A stretch of DNA of 64,000 nucleotides. Origin: Oscillospiraceae bacterium. GTDB taxonomy: Bacteria > Bacillota > Clostridia > Oscillospirales > Ruminococcaceae. Below the pieces are notes generated by a model. The model saw only the letters and a list, made by a program, of their open reading frames with translations. It did not search any database and was not told the origin of the DNA. The stretch covers positions 2,666,001 to 2,730,000 of the forward strand of contig CP107210.1 of assembly GCA_025757985.1 (NCBI GenBank). Direction: 5' to 3'. Shown piece after piece: positions 55,446 to 63,506 of this stretch. The translations under genes were made by a program, and so were the position numbers. Positions within the stretch are counted from its first letter, which is position 1. Each line of letters opens with the position of its first letter.

Positions 55446-56554
55446 CAGTAGGCCCCCTTCCGGCGGTGCAGGGCCAGCTGCAGCAGCTTATCGACCAGCG
55501 CCGGATAGCTGTAGCCCTCGTGCTCCATCAGCTTGGGGTACATACTGATGGGCGTAAAGCCGGGCAGGGTGTTCAGCTCGTTGCACAAAACGCGCCCGGT
55601 GCCGCGCTCCACAAAGAAGTCGCAGCGGGACAGCCCGGCGCAGTTCAGCGCCAGATAGGCCTTGCGGGCCTCGGCCTTCACCTCGTCGAGCTTTTCCTCG
55701 CTCAAATGGGCGGGGATGACGGTCTGGGACACGCCGTTTTTGTACTTGTCATCGTAGGTGTAGAACTCCGCCCCGGCCAGAATCTCACCCGGGCGGGTGG
55801 TGGCAACGGTGGACGGGTCATCGGGGTTGCCGATGGCCGCACACTCGACCTCCTGCGCGTCCACGAACTCCTCAAAAACGACCTTGTCGTCCTCGCGCAG
55901 GGCGATCTCAACCGCCTGCTCCAGCATGGCGCGGTCGGCCGCCTTGCTGATGCCCACACTGGAGCCGGCGTTGGCCGGCTTGACAAAGATGGGGTAGCCC
56001 AGCTTTGCCTCCACGGCGTCCAGCACCACGGGGCCGTTCAGTGCAAGGTCGGCGCGGCTGGCGGCGGCCCAGCGGCAGTGGGGGACACCGGCGGCGTCCA
56101 TCAGGGCGTTGGCCACGGCCTTATCCATGCAGACCGCGCTGCCCAGCACGCCGCAGCCCACATAGGGGATGCGCGCCAGCTCAAACAGGCCTTGGATCGT
56201 GCCGTCCTCGCCGTTTTTGCCGTGCATGACGGGGGCGCAGATGTCGATGCGGACAAGCTCGGCCCTGCCGTCCTTCAGCAGCCACAGGCCGTGGTCGCGG
56301 CGGTCGGGGCTGAGCACGCAGGGCGTGCAGTCGCCCTGCTCCCAGCTGCCATCGGCCATGGCCTCGGGCGTGGGGCTGCAGGCCAGCCAGCGGCCGTCCT
56401 TGGTGATGCCGACAGGAAATGCTTCATATTGCTCTGCACAGGGGGACTGACCCAGCGCGCGCAGCCAGGCCGAGGCCGAAACACAGCTGACCTCATGCTC
56501 ACTGGATACGCCGCCGAAGAAGAGCGCCACGCGCAGCTTGGTAGTAGTTTTCAT
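55445..56554 (-). CDS. ddl: D-alanine-D-alanine ligase
   Basis: 369 residues, ATP-grasp ligase joining two D-alanines for peptidoglycan. N-terminal VALFFGGVSSEHEVSCVSAS, central HGKNGEDGTIQGLFELARIP and YPIFVKPANAGSSVGISKAA, C-terminal NTLPGFTPISMYPKLMEHEG. The last segment has the SMYP residues typical of vancomycin-sensitive D-Ala-D-Ala enzymes. Start at 56554 follows AAAGGGAGTC. Confidence 0.96.
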   Translation of the reverse strand: MKTTTKLRVALFFGGVSSEHEVSCVSASAWLRALGQSPCAEQYEAFPVGITKDGRWLACSPTPEAMADGSWEQGDCTPCVLSPDRRDHGLWLLKDGRAELVRIDICAPVMHGKNGEDGTIQGLFELARIPYVGCGVLGSAVCMDKAVANALMDAAGVPHCRWAAASRADLALNGPVVLDAVEAKLGYPIFVKPANAGSSVGISKAADRAMLEQAVEIALREDDKVVFEEFVDAQEVECAAIGNPDDPSTVATTRPGEILAGAEFYTYDDKYKNGVSQTVIPAHLSEEKLDEVKAEARKAYLALNCAGLSRCDFFVERGTGRVLCNELNTLPGFTPISMYPKLMEHEGYSYPALVDKLLQLALHRRKGAY

Positions 56555-56699
56555 CAAAAAGACTCCCTTTGTAAAATTGCGCGGCCCCTTGGGGCACACT
56601 ACAAGTCTTCAGCTTATTATCATAACATATTATGCGTGCGTTGGCTAGATTATTTTTGAAAAAATGTATTTTCATGCGGGGGCACCCATTGGCCTATTG

Positions 56700-57125
56700 A
56701 AAGTGTAGGGGCGACCATTGGTCGCCCGCTGACTTGGCGCAGCAATGCGTTTTCCGGGAAAGGTTTTTTCACAGATAAACGGGCACGGGCGAGCAATGCT
56801 CGCCCCTACATTAGCTGTAGGGCGCATATGGAATGCGCCCCCAGTTTGTCAAAAAACGCGGTAGGGGCGGGGCTCTGCTCCGCCCGTGGCCGTTTGCCAT
56901 GTGAGAAACTTTCCCGAAAAAGCGTTGCTACGTCAGGTCGGCGGGCGGAGCAGAGCCCCGCCCCTACGAATCCGCAACAAAGACGATATTCTTATCCGGG
57001 GGTAAGGTGGTTTTTCGACAGTCTGAGGGCGCATATGGAATGCGCCCCTACGGTGCGGCGGGTGTCGCGCGGCGCGGATAATTGTAGGGGGCGGCGTCCC
57101 CGACGCCCCGCAGGCGGCTGCCCAT
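56700..57125. repeat. Large repeat cluster
   Basis: About eight palindromes: gtaggggcgaccattggtcgccc, gggcgagcaatgctcgcccc, gggcgcatatggaatgcgcccc (twice), two facing ggggcgg...cgcccc arms enclosing about 90 bp (56862-56964) and tagggggcggcgtccccgacgcc. No gene is supported between 56555 and 57150. Confidence 0.7.
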
Positions 57126-57154
57126 AAAAAATCGACCCGCCGGCTCCCGGCGGG

Positions 57155-57475
57155 TCAATCGTTTGCTTTTACTTTGTAACGGGTTATCAGCTCGGCCTGA
57201 TCCAGCAGAAGGCGCTTCTGGCTGGGGGTAAAGCTGCGGTAGCGGGCCAAAAGCTGGCGCTCATCGTCCTCGGCGGGGGTCTTGTGGCCAAGCAGATAGT
57301 CGATGCTGACCCCAAAATAATCCGCAATGCGCCGCAGGGTGTCATAGTCCGGCTCGCGGATTCCCTGTGCGTAGTTGCTCAGGGTGGACGCACTGAGGCA
57401 TAGCTTGGGGGCTAAATCCTTAATTTTGATTTCTTCGCAATCTATTAAATAGCGTAAACGCTCGTTAAATTCCAT
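57155..57475 (-). CDS. XRE-type helix-turn-helix regulator
   Basis: 106 residues. The HTH spans about 5-60: RYLIDCEEIKIKDLAPKLCL, SASTLSNYAQGIREPDYDTL. A polar C-terminus with FTPSQKRLLLDQAEL follows. It is transcribed divergently from the prepilin-like gene, and palindromes lie in the shared region, so it may control that gene. Confidence 0.85.
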   Translation of the reverse strand: MEFNERLRYLIDCEEIKIKDLAPKLCLSASTLSNYAQGIREPDYDTLRRIADYFGVSIDYLLGHKTPAEDDERQLLARYRSFTPSQKRLLLDQAELITRYKVKAND

Positions 57476-57524
57476 AAGAACAGCCTGATTTCTTTATAGT
57501 GTCAGCTAGAGAATACCAGAAAAA

Positions 57525-57584
57525 CACAAAACGGGTTTTGAAAGCACATTTCGGCTTGACAAAGCACAAATTGTGTTATAAAAT
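57525..57584 (+). promoter_or_regulatory. Prepilin gene promoter with palindromes
   Basis: TTGACA (57556-57561), 17-bp spacer, TAAAAT (57579-57584). The perfect palindrome CACAAATTGTG (57565-57575) occupies the spacer and CAAAAC-gg-GTTTTG (about 57528-57541) lies upstream. Candidate operators for the divergent HTH protein. Confidence 0.55.
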
Positions 57585-57654
57585 GACAATACGAAATGTC
57601 GATGGGGTTTGTGAAGTCGGCATACATCAAAGAAAATTTTTGGAGGAAAACAAG

Positions 57655-58194
57655 ATGTTCAAGAAATTGAAGGACAAAAAGGGCTTCACCCTCGTCGAGC
57701 TGATCGTCGTTCTGGTCATTCTGGCTATTCTGGCCGCCCTGCTGGTTCCGGCTCTGACTGGTTACATTGACAAGGCAAATCAGGAAAAGGTTATTGCGGA
57801 GTGCCGTTCTGTTGTTATGGCTGCACAGACTACCGCTTCTGAGTATTACGGCTTGAATAAGGGATTGAAGGATTCGACCAAAGATGCAGACAATGTTAAA
57901 ACTGCATTGGCCCAGATTCAGACGCTGGCGGAAGTTCCTACCAAAACTACGGGTACTGCAGGTGCTACAACGAAGGAACCTGTATGGCACTATCTGATTA
58001 CCATTGGTACAGCAAATGATGAAAATAATGTTGTTACGCAGGTTGTCTTTGATGACGGCACCAACATGGTAACCTATAAGAAGGATACCTCTACTGGTGA
58101 GGGTTCTTATAGTAAGGTTAGCAAATCCAGCAGCGATGGTGAAGAGGGAACTGCGAAGGTTACAACGAGCAAAATTAACGACATTGCCGGCTAA
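57655..58194 (+). CDS. Type IV prepilin-like protein
   Basis: 179 residues from ATG 57655 (ribosome site GGAGG). A class III signal: KDKKGFTLVELIVVLVILAI, with cleavage after Gly and Glu at +5, then a hydrophobic assembly helix. The pseudopilin core follows to the C-terminus with KPVWHYLITIGTANDENNVV-like strands and a Ser/Lys/Gly-rich end. It may form pili for adhesion or DNA uptake; dprA at 62264 fits competence. No pilus assembly genes are in this window. Confidence 0.88.
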   Translation: MFKKLKDKKGFTLVELIVVLVILAILAALLVPALTGYIDKANQEKVIAECRSVVMAAQTTASEYYGLNKGLKDSTKDADNVKTALAQIQTLAEVPTKTTGTAGATTKEPVWHYLITIGTANDENNVVTQVVFDDGTNMVTYKKDTSTGEGSYSKVSKSSSDGEEGTAKVTTSKINDIAG

Positions 58195-58221
58195 TAGAAA
58201 TTTGTACACCTGATGTGTATT

Positions 58222-58256
58222 ATCCCACCACCTCCCGTGGTGGGATTTTTTATACC
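58222..58256 (+). terminator. Terminator of the prepilin gene
   Basis: TCCCACCAC-ctccc-GTGGTGGGA followed by TTTTTTA. Confidence 0.8.
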
Positions 58257-58269
58257 CTCTACCTTATAA

Positions 58270-58690
58270 TACCCGCTCTGTAGGGGCCGGGCATGCCCGG
58301 CCCGCAGCCTTGCCATAGCCGCGCAGCCCCGGGTCAGCCGTAGGGGAGAGATTTATCCCTCCCGGGCACTTTCCGCCGCCGCAAACGGCCACAGCGGCCA
58401 GAGGGCTGGCCGCCCTACGGCCCCACTTGAAAATCCGTGTGTAGGGCGGGGTGCCCTCACCCCGCCGAAGCCTGCCGCCAAATCCCTTTTACGGTTCAAT
58501 CCGTAGGGGAGGGATTTATCCCTCCCGCAGAAAAGCCTTCCTTGTCAAAGGGAGGTGGACGCCGAAGGCGGCCGGAGGGATTCTGACGGGCCTTGCCCTG
58601 CACGCCGTCCCCCCCGCAGCCGGGCAGGAATCCCTCCGCCTCGCTTACGCTCGGCACCTCCCTTTGACAAGGGAGGCCTTTCGACAATCC
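58270..58690. repeat. Repeat cluster
   Basis: ggggccgggcatgcccggcc (about 58282), taggggagagatttatccctcc (twice), ggcggccagagggctggccgcc (about 58394), then a long unit with inverted arms ccttccttgtcaaagggagg (about 58534-58556) and cctccctttgacaagggagg (about 58656-58676). Confidence 0.75.
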
Positions 58691-58719
58691 GCCCCTACAA
58701 CCTCCGAAAGGCGGTTACC

Positions 58720-59643
58720 ATGCCCCAGACACCAAAGCTTTCTCCACAACAAAAGGTCGCGCTTGTGGAAAAAATAATATCCGGCGAGATCAGCCGTCAG
58801 GCCGCCGCGCAAAGTGTCGGCGTCAGCAACACTACCGTGCGCCAGTGGCTGCGCATCTATGAGGCCGAAGGCCCCGGCGGGCTGACCCCGCGCGAAAAAT
58901 CCCGCCACCTCACCGCCGAGGAAAAGCAGGCCGCCGTTGCGGACTATCTGGCGGGCGAGGGCTCGTTGTTTGAAATCTGCAAAAAGTACGGCATCCGCAG
59001 CCCCCAGAACCTTGAAAAAATGGTGGAGACCGCCAAGCAGGGCGGTGCGCTGCGGGGCTACCATGGTGCGTCCCGGCACAGGGGCGATGCCTACACCACC
59101 GCCGCCGACCGCGTGCAGATCGTGCAGGACTGCCTTGCCAACGGCTGCGATTACGGCGCAACGGCGCTGAAATATAATGTGGATTACAAGGCACTGGTCA
59201 ACTGGGTGGGGCGGTACCGCGCCCACGGCCCGGCGGCCCTGCACGGCAGCCGCCACAGCAGCGAGGGAACGCGCCGCGCCAAGGGCCGTGCGCGCGCCGT
59301 GGCGCCGATGCAGCGCCTTGTCATTGTGCTGGACTGTCTGGAAAACCGGAAAAACTACGGCGCTATGGCGCAGAAATACGCCGTTGCGTACCATCAGGTC
59401 TACCGGTGGGTGCAGCGCTATCTGCAGGACGGCTGGCTGGGCATGAACGACCGCCGCGGCCCCACCGATGACCCCGGCCCGGAGGGGGAGTGGGCGCGCG
59501 TGGCCCCCGGCAATGAGGACGCCGCAGAAAAATGGGTGGCCCGGTGTGCGGGCGTGCCGGACGCCCTGCCCGCCCTGCTGCGCCGCGCCGGGTACAGCTG
59601 GTGCGTGATTGCAAAAATTCTGTTTGATCTGGCGAGGATGTAG
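58720..59643 (+). CDS. Protein with repeated helix-turn-helix units (transposase-like)
   Basis: 307 residues from ATG 58720. Four HTH-like units: SPQQKVALVEKIISGEISRQ with SVGVSNTTVRQWL (about 7-50), LTAEEKQAAVADYLAGEGSL (about 65-105), RVQIVQDCLANGCDYGATAL with VDYKALVNWVGRYRAHGPA (about 128-172) and RLVIVLDCLENRKNYGAMAQ with AYHQVYRWVQRY (about 205-245). This looks like IS3/IS150 OrfA-type domains strung together, without a catalytic DDE domain. Either a regulator made from transposase HTH units or an orphan. Confidence 0.7.
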   Translation: MPQTPKLSPQQKVALVEKIISGEISRQAAAQSVGVSNTTVRQWLRIYEAEGPGGLTPREKSRHLTAEEKQAAVADYLAGEGSLFEICKKYGIRSPQNLEKMVETAKQGGALRGYHGASRHRGDAYTTAADRVQIVQDCLANGCDYGATALKYNVDYKALVNWVGRYRAHGPAALHGSRHSSEGTRRAKGRARAVAPMQRLVIVLDCLENRKNYGAMAQKYAVAYHQVYRWVQRYLQDGWLGMNDRRGPTDDPGPEGEWARVAPGNEDAAEKWVARCAGVPDALPALLRRAGYSWCVIAKILFDLARM

Positions 59644-59667
59644 GGGCCGGGCATGCCCGGCCCCTAC
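59640..59667. repeat. Perfect GC-rich palindrome
   Basis: gtaggggccg-ggcatgcc-cggcccctac, 28 bp and fully palindromic; the cleanest copy of this family in the window. Confidence 0.85.
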
Positions 59668-59695
59668 AACGCTGCAAAAAACTTTCCAAATCCCC

Positions 59696-59724
59696 TTGAC
59701 ACGCCCCTGCTTTTATGATAAACT
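59696..59724 (+). promoter_or_regulatory. infC operon promoter
   Basis: TTGACA (59696-59701), 17-bp spacer, TAAACT (59719-59724). Confidence 0.55.
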
Positions 59725-59734
59725 ATCCCTTGTA

Positions 59735-59880
59735 AAAAAAGCAGCAACCGGCAGTAGGCCGTCGGCTCACCTTGCAGGGTTTGTCAAAACCCCGGGTCAT
59801 ACCATGATACGCACTAGGTGCGCAACTTCGTATGTTCGGCGGCTGCTTTCAATGGCAGCCGCTTTTGTCTTTATCATACA
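59735..59880 (+). promoter_or_regulatory. L20-type leader with attenuator terminator
   Basis: A leader of about 170 nt before infC that ends in the hairpin GCGGCTGC-tttcaatg-GCAGCCGC followed by TTTTGTCTTT (59842-59872), with an upstream competing segment (ggcagtaggccgtcgg). In Firmicutes the infC-rpmI-rplT operon is controlled by L20 binding to such a leader and causing termination; location and form fit. Confidence 0.65.
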
Positions 59881-59900
59881 CTTGTGGGAGGTGTGTTACA

Positions 59901-60431
59901 ATCGCCAGCAACAGCAAATCCAACGAACTGGAAATCAATGAGCAGATCCGCGACAAGGAAATCCGCCTGATCGGGGCGGATGGCGCGCAGATGGGCATTA
60001 TGAGCCCGCGCGATGCACTGAAGATGGCCATTGACAAGGATCTTGACCTTGTTAAGGTTGCACCGCAGGCTAAGCCGCCGGTGTGCAAAATTCTTGACTA
60101 CGGTAAATACCGGTTCGAGATGCAGAAAAAGGAAAAGGAAGCCAAGAAAAACCAGAAAGTGGTTGAGATCAAGGAGATCCGCCTTTCCCTGAACATCGAC
60201 ACCAACGACTTCAACACCAAGGTGAACCAGGCAGCCAAGTTCCTGCAGCAGGGCCATAAGCTCAAGGTGAGCATCCGGTTCCGCGGCCGCGAAATGGCAC
60301 ATACCAGCTTAGGTCTGGATGTCCATAAGCGTTTTGCCGAGGCGTTGGAGGGCAAGGCCGTCATCGACAAGCAGCCCAAGCTTGAGGGCCGCAGCATGAT
60401 GATGTTCATGTCCCCCGTTCCCAACAAGTAA
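59901..60431 (+). CDS. infC: Translation initiation factor IF-3, ATC start
   Basis: 177 residues. GGAGG is 9 nt before codon ATC (59901), giving I/M-A-S-N-S-K-S-N-E-L; no ATG, GTG or TTG lies in range, and infC typically uses a rare AUU/AUC start that allows IF-3 to limit its own synthesis. N domain: INEQIRDKEIRLIGADGAQM. C domain: VVEIKEIRLSLNIDTNDFNT and KVSIRFRGREMAHTSLG. First gene of infC-rpmI-rplT. Confidence 0.95.
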   Translation: MASNSKSNELEINEQIRDKEIRLIGADGAQMGIMSPRDALKMAIDKDLDLVKVAPQAKPPVCKILDYGKYRFEMQKKEKEAKKNQKVVEIKEIRLSLNIDTNDFNTKVNQAAKFLQQGHKLKVSIRFRGREMAHTSLGLDVHKRFAEALEGKAVIDKQPKLEGRSMMMFMSPVPNK

Positions 60432-60459
60432 GAAAGTAAACTCTCAGGAGGAAACAACA

Positions 60460-60666
60460 ATGGCTAAAATGAAGCTCAAGACCCTTTCCGGCGCCAAGAA
60501 GCGCTTCAAGATGACTGCTTCCGGCAAAATCAAGCGCAATGCGTCCAAGCGCCGTCACATTCTGACCAAGAAGACCACCAAGCTGACCCGCGGCCTGCGT
60601 ATGCCCAAGTACGTTGACAAGACCAACGAGGCTGCCGTCAAGAAAATGATGCCCTACGGCGGCTGA
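60460..60666 (+). CDS. rpmI: 50S ribosomal protein L35
   Basis: 68 residues, strongly basic: MAKMKLKTLSGAKKRFKMTA, KRNASKRRHILTKKTTKLTR. Start follows CAGGAGG. Between infC and rplT in the conserved order. Confidence 0.97.
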   Translation: MAKMKLKTLSGAKKRFKMTASGKIKRNASKRRHILTKKTTKLTRGLRMPKYVDKTNEAAVKKMMPYGG

Positions 60667-60726
60667 TCTGCCCGGGACATTTAAAGGTCAGTTACTACCT
60701 GTTATAGACAAAAGGAGATATAAAAC

Positions 60727-61080
60727 ATGGCTCGTATTAAAGGCGCTACCATGACGCACAAGCGTCGTGCTAAGACTCTCAAGCTGGCAAAGGGTTACTA
60801 CGGTGCTAAGTCCAAGCACTTCCGCATGGCTAAGCAGGCCGTTATGAAGAGCGGCAACTATGCTTTCGTTGGCCGTAAGCAGAAGAAGCGCCAGTTCCGC
60901 AACCTGTGGATCACCCGCATCAACAACGCTGTTCGTGCTCAGGGTATGAACTACTCCACCTTCATGAACGGCCTGAAGAAGGCCGGCGTCGAGCTGAACC
61001 GCAAGATGCTGTCTGAGATGGCTATCCACGATCCCGCCAGCTTTAACGCGCTGGTTGAGACCGCCAAGAAGGCCCTGTAA
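60727..61080 (+). CDS. rplT: 50S ribosomal protein L20
   Basis: 117 residues: MARIKGATMTHKRRAKTLKL, YYGAKSKHFRMAKQAVMKSG, and the C-terminal DPASFNALVETAKKAL. Assembles on 23S rRNA and represses this operon through its leader. Start follows AAAGGAG. A terminator follows. Confidence 0.97.
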   Translation: MARIKGATMTHKRRAKTLKLAKGYYGAKSKHFRMAKQAVMKSGNYAFVGRKQKKRQFRNLWITRINNAVRAQGMNYSTFMNGLKKAGVELNRKMLSEMAIHDPASFNALVETAKKAL

Positions 61081-61091
61081 TAGCTTGCATA

Positions 61092-61128
61092 AAAGACTCG
61101 CGCACACGCGCGAGTCCTTTTGTGTTTA
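61092..61128 (+). terminator. Terminator of the infC operon
   Basis: AAAAGGACTCGCGC-style stem: AAAGACTCGCGC-acac-GCGCGAGTCCTTTTGTG. Confidence 0.8.
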
Positions 61129-61135
61129 AGGGGAA

Positions 61136-61318
61136 GTTTGCGGTGCGGCGGCCAGACGGCAAAGCCCCTCCGGCCTTGCTTCGCTCGGCCACCTCCCCAC
61201 TGCGTGAGGAGGCTCTCTGCGCGGGCTTCGCCCGCGAAAAAAGGCTCCCCACAGTGTGGGGAGCTGGCCGAGCCTGCGAGGCCGGAGGGGCTTTACCCGC
61301 CCGCCTTTGGCGGTCACT
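61136..61318. repeat. Long repeat unit
   Basis: Facing arms ggcaaagcccctccggcctt (about 61158) and aggccggaggggctttaccc (about 61278), with inner gctcggccacctccccac and cacagtgtggggagctggcc: a 150-bp inverted unit of the ccacctcccc family. Confidence 0.75.
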
Positions 61319-61368
61319 TTCCCGTTATTCACACAATTTAGTTGATTTTATACAAAAGGGGCGCTACA

Positions 61369-62136
61369 ATGGAAACGATCACCAGCCGTGATAACGCCAA
61401 GATCAAATACGCCTGCGCGGTGCGCGACTCAGAAAAGCAGCGCGCCGCTGACGGCTTGTTTTTTGCCGAGGGGCCAAAGCTCTGTCTGGAGCTTGCCAAA
61501 AGCTGTACGCCGCGCACGGTCTACGCCACGGCGGCCGCACTGGCCAAAACGCCTGAGCTGGCAACGCTGGCCCCCGCTGAGATCGCGCCCCATGTGGCGG
61601 AAAAGCTCAGCGGCACCAAGTCGAATCAGGGCGTTTTTGCCCTGTTTGAAACGCCCACCCCGCCCGCCGATACGCTGGACACCGCCCGCCGCATCCTGAT
61701 GCTGGAGGGTGTGCAGGACCCCGGCAATGTCGGTACGCTGCTGCGCAGCGCGGCGGCGTTCGGGTTTGATGCGGTCGTGCTGGGGCCGGGGTGTGCATCG
61801 CCCCTGTCGCCCAAGACACTGCGCTCCTCGATGGGGGCGGCCGGGCGGCTGCCGACGCTGCACAGCGCCGACCTGCCAGCCGCACTGGCGCAGCTGCGCA
61901 GCCGCGGCGTCACAACGCTGGCGGCGGCGCTCTACCGGTCGCGCCCGCTGGACGAGGCCGGGAACGACTTCCCGCACGGCGTCTGCGTGGTCATCGGCAG
62001 CGAGGGGCAGGGCCTGACGCAGCAGACCGTTGAGGCCTGCGACATGGCCGTGCGCATCCCGATGACCGACCGGGTGGAGAGCCTGAACGCCGCCGTGGCC
62101 GGCAGCGTGCTGCTGTGGCATTTCAGGGGCGTGTAA
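61369..62136 (+). CDS. TrmH/SpoU family 23S rRNA 2'-O-methyltransferase
   Basis: 255 residues. N-terminal substrate-binding domain (ITSRDNAKIKYACAVRDSEK, GLFFAEGPKLCLELA) then the SPOUT knot with its three motifs: DPGNVGTLLRSAAAFGFDAV, GVCVVIGSEGQGL and VESLNAAVAGSVLLWHF. Methylates ribose in rRNA (RlmB-like, possibly the TsnR/AviRb branch). Start at 61369 follows AAAGGGG. Confidence 0.93.
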   Translation: METITSRDNAKIKYACAVRDSEKQRAADGLFFAEGPKLCLELAKSCTPRTVYATAAALAKTPELATLAPAEIAPHVAEKLSGTKSNQGVFALFETPTPPADTLDTARRILMLEGVQDPGNVGTLLRSAAAFGFDAVVLGPGCASPLSPKTLRSSMGAAGRLPTLHSADLPAALAQLRSRGVTTLAAALYRSRPLDEAGNDFPHGVCVVIGSEGQGLTQQTVEACDMAVRIPMTDRVESLNAAVAGSVLLWHFRGV

Positions 62137-62149
62137 GCAGACATCCGGA

Positions 62150-62225
62150 AGCTGCTGCGCGGCGGCCGGGGGACTGGCCGCCCTACGGGGCAACAGCGGG
62201 CGTAGGGCGGGCAGTCCTCTGCCCG
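62150..62225. repeat. Two GC-rich palindromes
   Basis: ggcggccgggggactggccgcc (about 62161-62183) and gtagggcgggcagtcctctgcccgcc (about 62201-62226). Confidence 0.7.
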
Positions 62226-62263
62226 CCGCTATGCAGCCGAGAGGATAAAAGGGGGCATCCACC

Positions 62264-63364
62264 ATGGACAAAACACTGGCCTGGCTCTGGCTGGCGGACG
62301 CCGTCGGCTCGGCGTGTCAGTATGCGCAGGAGCTGCTTGCGCTTTACCCCGACCCGGCCGAGCTGTATGACCTGCTGCGCGCAGGCACTGAGGCCCCGCC
62401 GACCTGCCTGACGCCCCGCGCCCTTGCCCAGCTGCAGGATACGACCCCCTTTGATTTTGAGGAGCGGCTCGACCACTGCCTGCTGAGCGGGATCGAGCTG
62501 CTGACCCCCGACGAGGACGCCTACCCCGCCGCGCTGCGCGACCTGCCCGACCTGCCGCTGGTGCTGTATCTGACCGGCGAGTCGGCCTGCCTGAACGGGC
62601 AGCGCTGTGTGGGCATGGTGGGCACCCGCCGCCCCAGCGCTTACGGGCGGCAGGCGGCCTTTGACCTGTCGCTGGCGCTGGCGCAGGCGGGCGCGGTCAT
62701 CGTCAGCGGTCTGGCGGACGGGCTGGACAGTGAGGCCCACCGCGCCGCGCTGCAGGCCGACCGCCCCACGATCGCGTTTTTGGGTACGGCCATTGACAAG
62801 ACCTACCCGGCCGCCAACGCCAAGCTGCGCACCGCCATCGAGAAGGGCGGCGGCGCTGTCTGCAGCGAGTACCCGCCCGGCTACACGGGCCGCACGACCG
62901 GGACTTTTCTGGCCCGCAACCGGCTCATTGCCGCCCAGAGCGAGGCGCTCTGTGTGGCGGAGGCCCGCACCCGCAGCGGCACGCTGAACACCGTACACCA
63001 CGCCGAGCGGCTGGGCCGCCCGGTGCTGGCCGTGCCGGGCAGCATCTACAGCGCGCTGAGTGAGGGCACGAACGAGCTGCTGCGGACCCACCGCGCCGAG
63101 CCGCTGTGCAGGGCGGCCGATGTGCTGGAGATACTGGGCATCGGGGTGCAGACGGCCGCGCCGGAGCAGCAGCGGTTTGACCCCGCTGCCGTCAGCCCGG
63201 ACGCACAGCAGGTCTACGCAGCCCTAAAGCCCACGCCCCAGAGCATGGATGCCCTGTGCGCCGCCACCCGCCTGCCCGCCGGCCGCGTGCTGGCGGCCTG
63301 CACGGAGCTGGAGCTTATGGGCGGCGCACAGGCGCAGCCGGGGAGACGGTACATTGCAATATAA
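62264..63364 (+). CDS. dprA: DNA-processing protein DprA
   Basis: 366 residues. Protects incoming single-stranded DNA and loads RecA during transformation. Rossmann-like core with VGMVGTRRPSAYGRQAAFDL, VIVSGLADGLDSEAHRAAL, FLGTAIDKTYPAAN, RNRLIAAQSEALCVAEA and GRPVLAVPGSIYSALSEGTN. A C-terminal winged helix (DALCAATRLPAGRVLAACTE) is kept. In many genomes dprA precedes topA, as here. Confidence 0.95.
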   Translation: MDKTLAWLWLADAVGSACQYAQELLALYPDPAELYDLLRAGTEAPPTCLTPRALAQLQDTTPFDFEERLDHCLLSGIELLTPDEDAYPAALRDLPDLPLVLYLTGESACLNGQRCVGMVGTRRPSAYGRQAAFDLSLALAQAGAVIVSGLADGLDSEAHRAALQADRPTIAFLGTAIDKTYPAANAKLRTAIEKGGGAVCSEYPPGYTGRTTGTFLARNRLIAAQSEALCVAEARTRSGTLNTVHHAERLGRPVLAVPGSIYSALSEGTNELLRTHRAEPLCRAADVLEILGIGVQTAAPEQQRFDPAAVSPDAQQVYAALKPTPQSMDALCAATRLPAGRVLAACTELELMGGAQAQPGRRYIAI

Positions 63365-63482
63365 GATAATAGATAAAAGATAATAGATAATAAAAAAGGA
63401 GTGCGCGCAGCGCACAATTTTGAGCAGGCCAACGGCCTGCGATCCACAATATTTCTTATCTTTTATCTCTTATCTATTATCT
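63364..63482. repeat. MITE-like 119-bp inverted unit before topA
   Basis: Arms 63364-63390 and 63456-63482 are complementary at 25 of 27 positions and made of agataa units. Inside are two small hairpins (gtgcgcgcagcgcac and gcaggccaacggcctgc). A fragment of the same motif, agataagagataaaagata, occurs at about 14605. Confidence 0.6.
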
Positions 63483-63506
63483 AAAAAATTTTCATTGAGG
63501 TAACTT

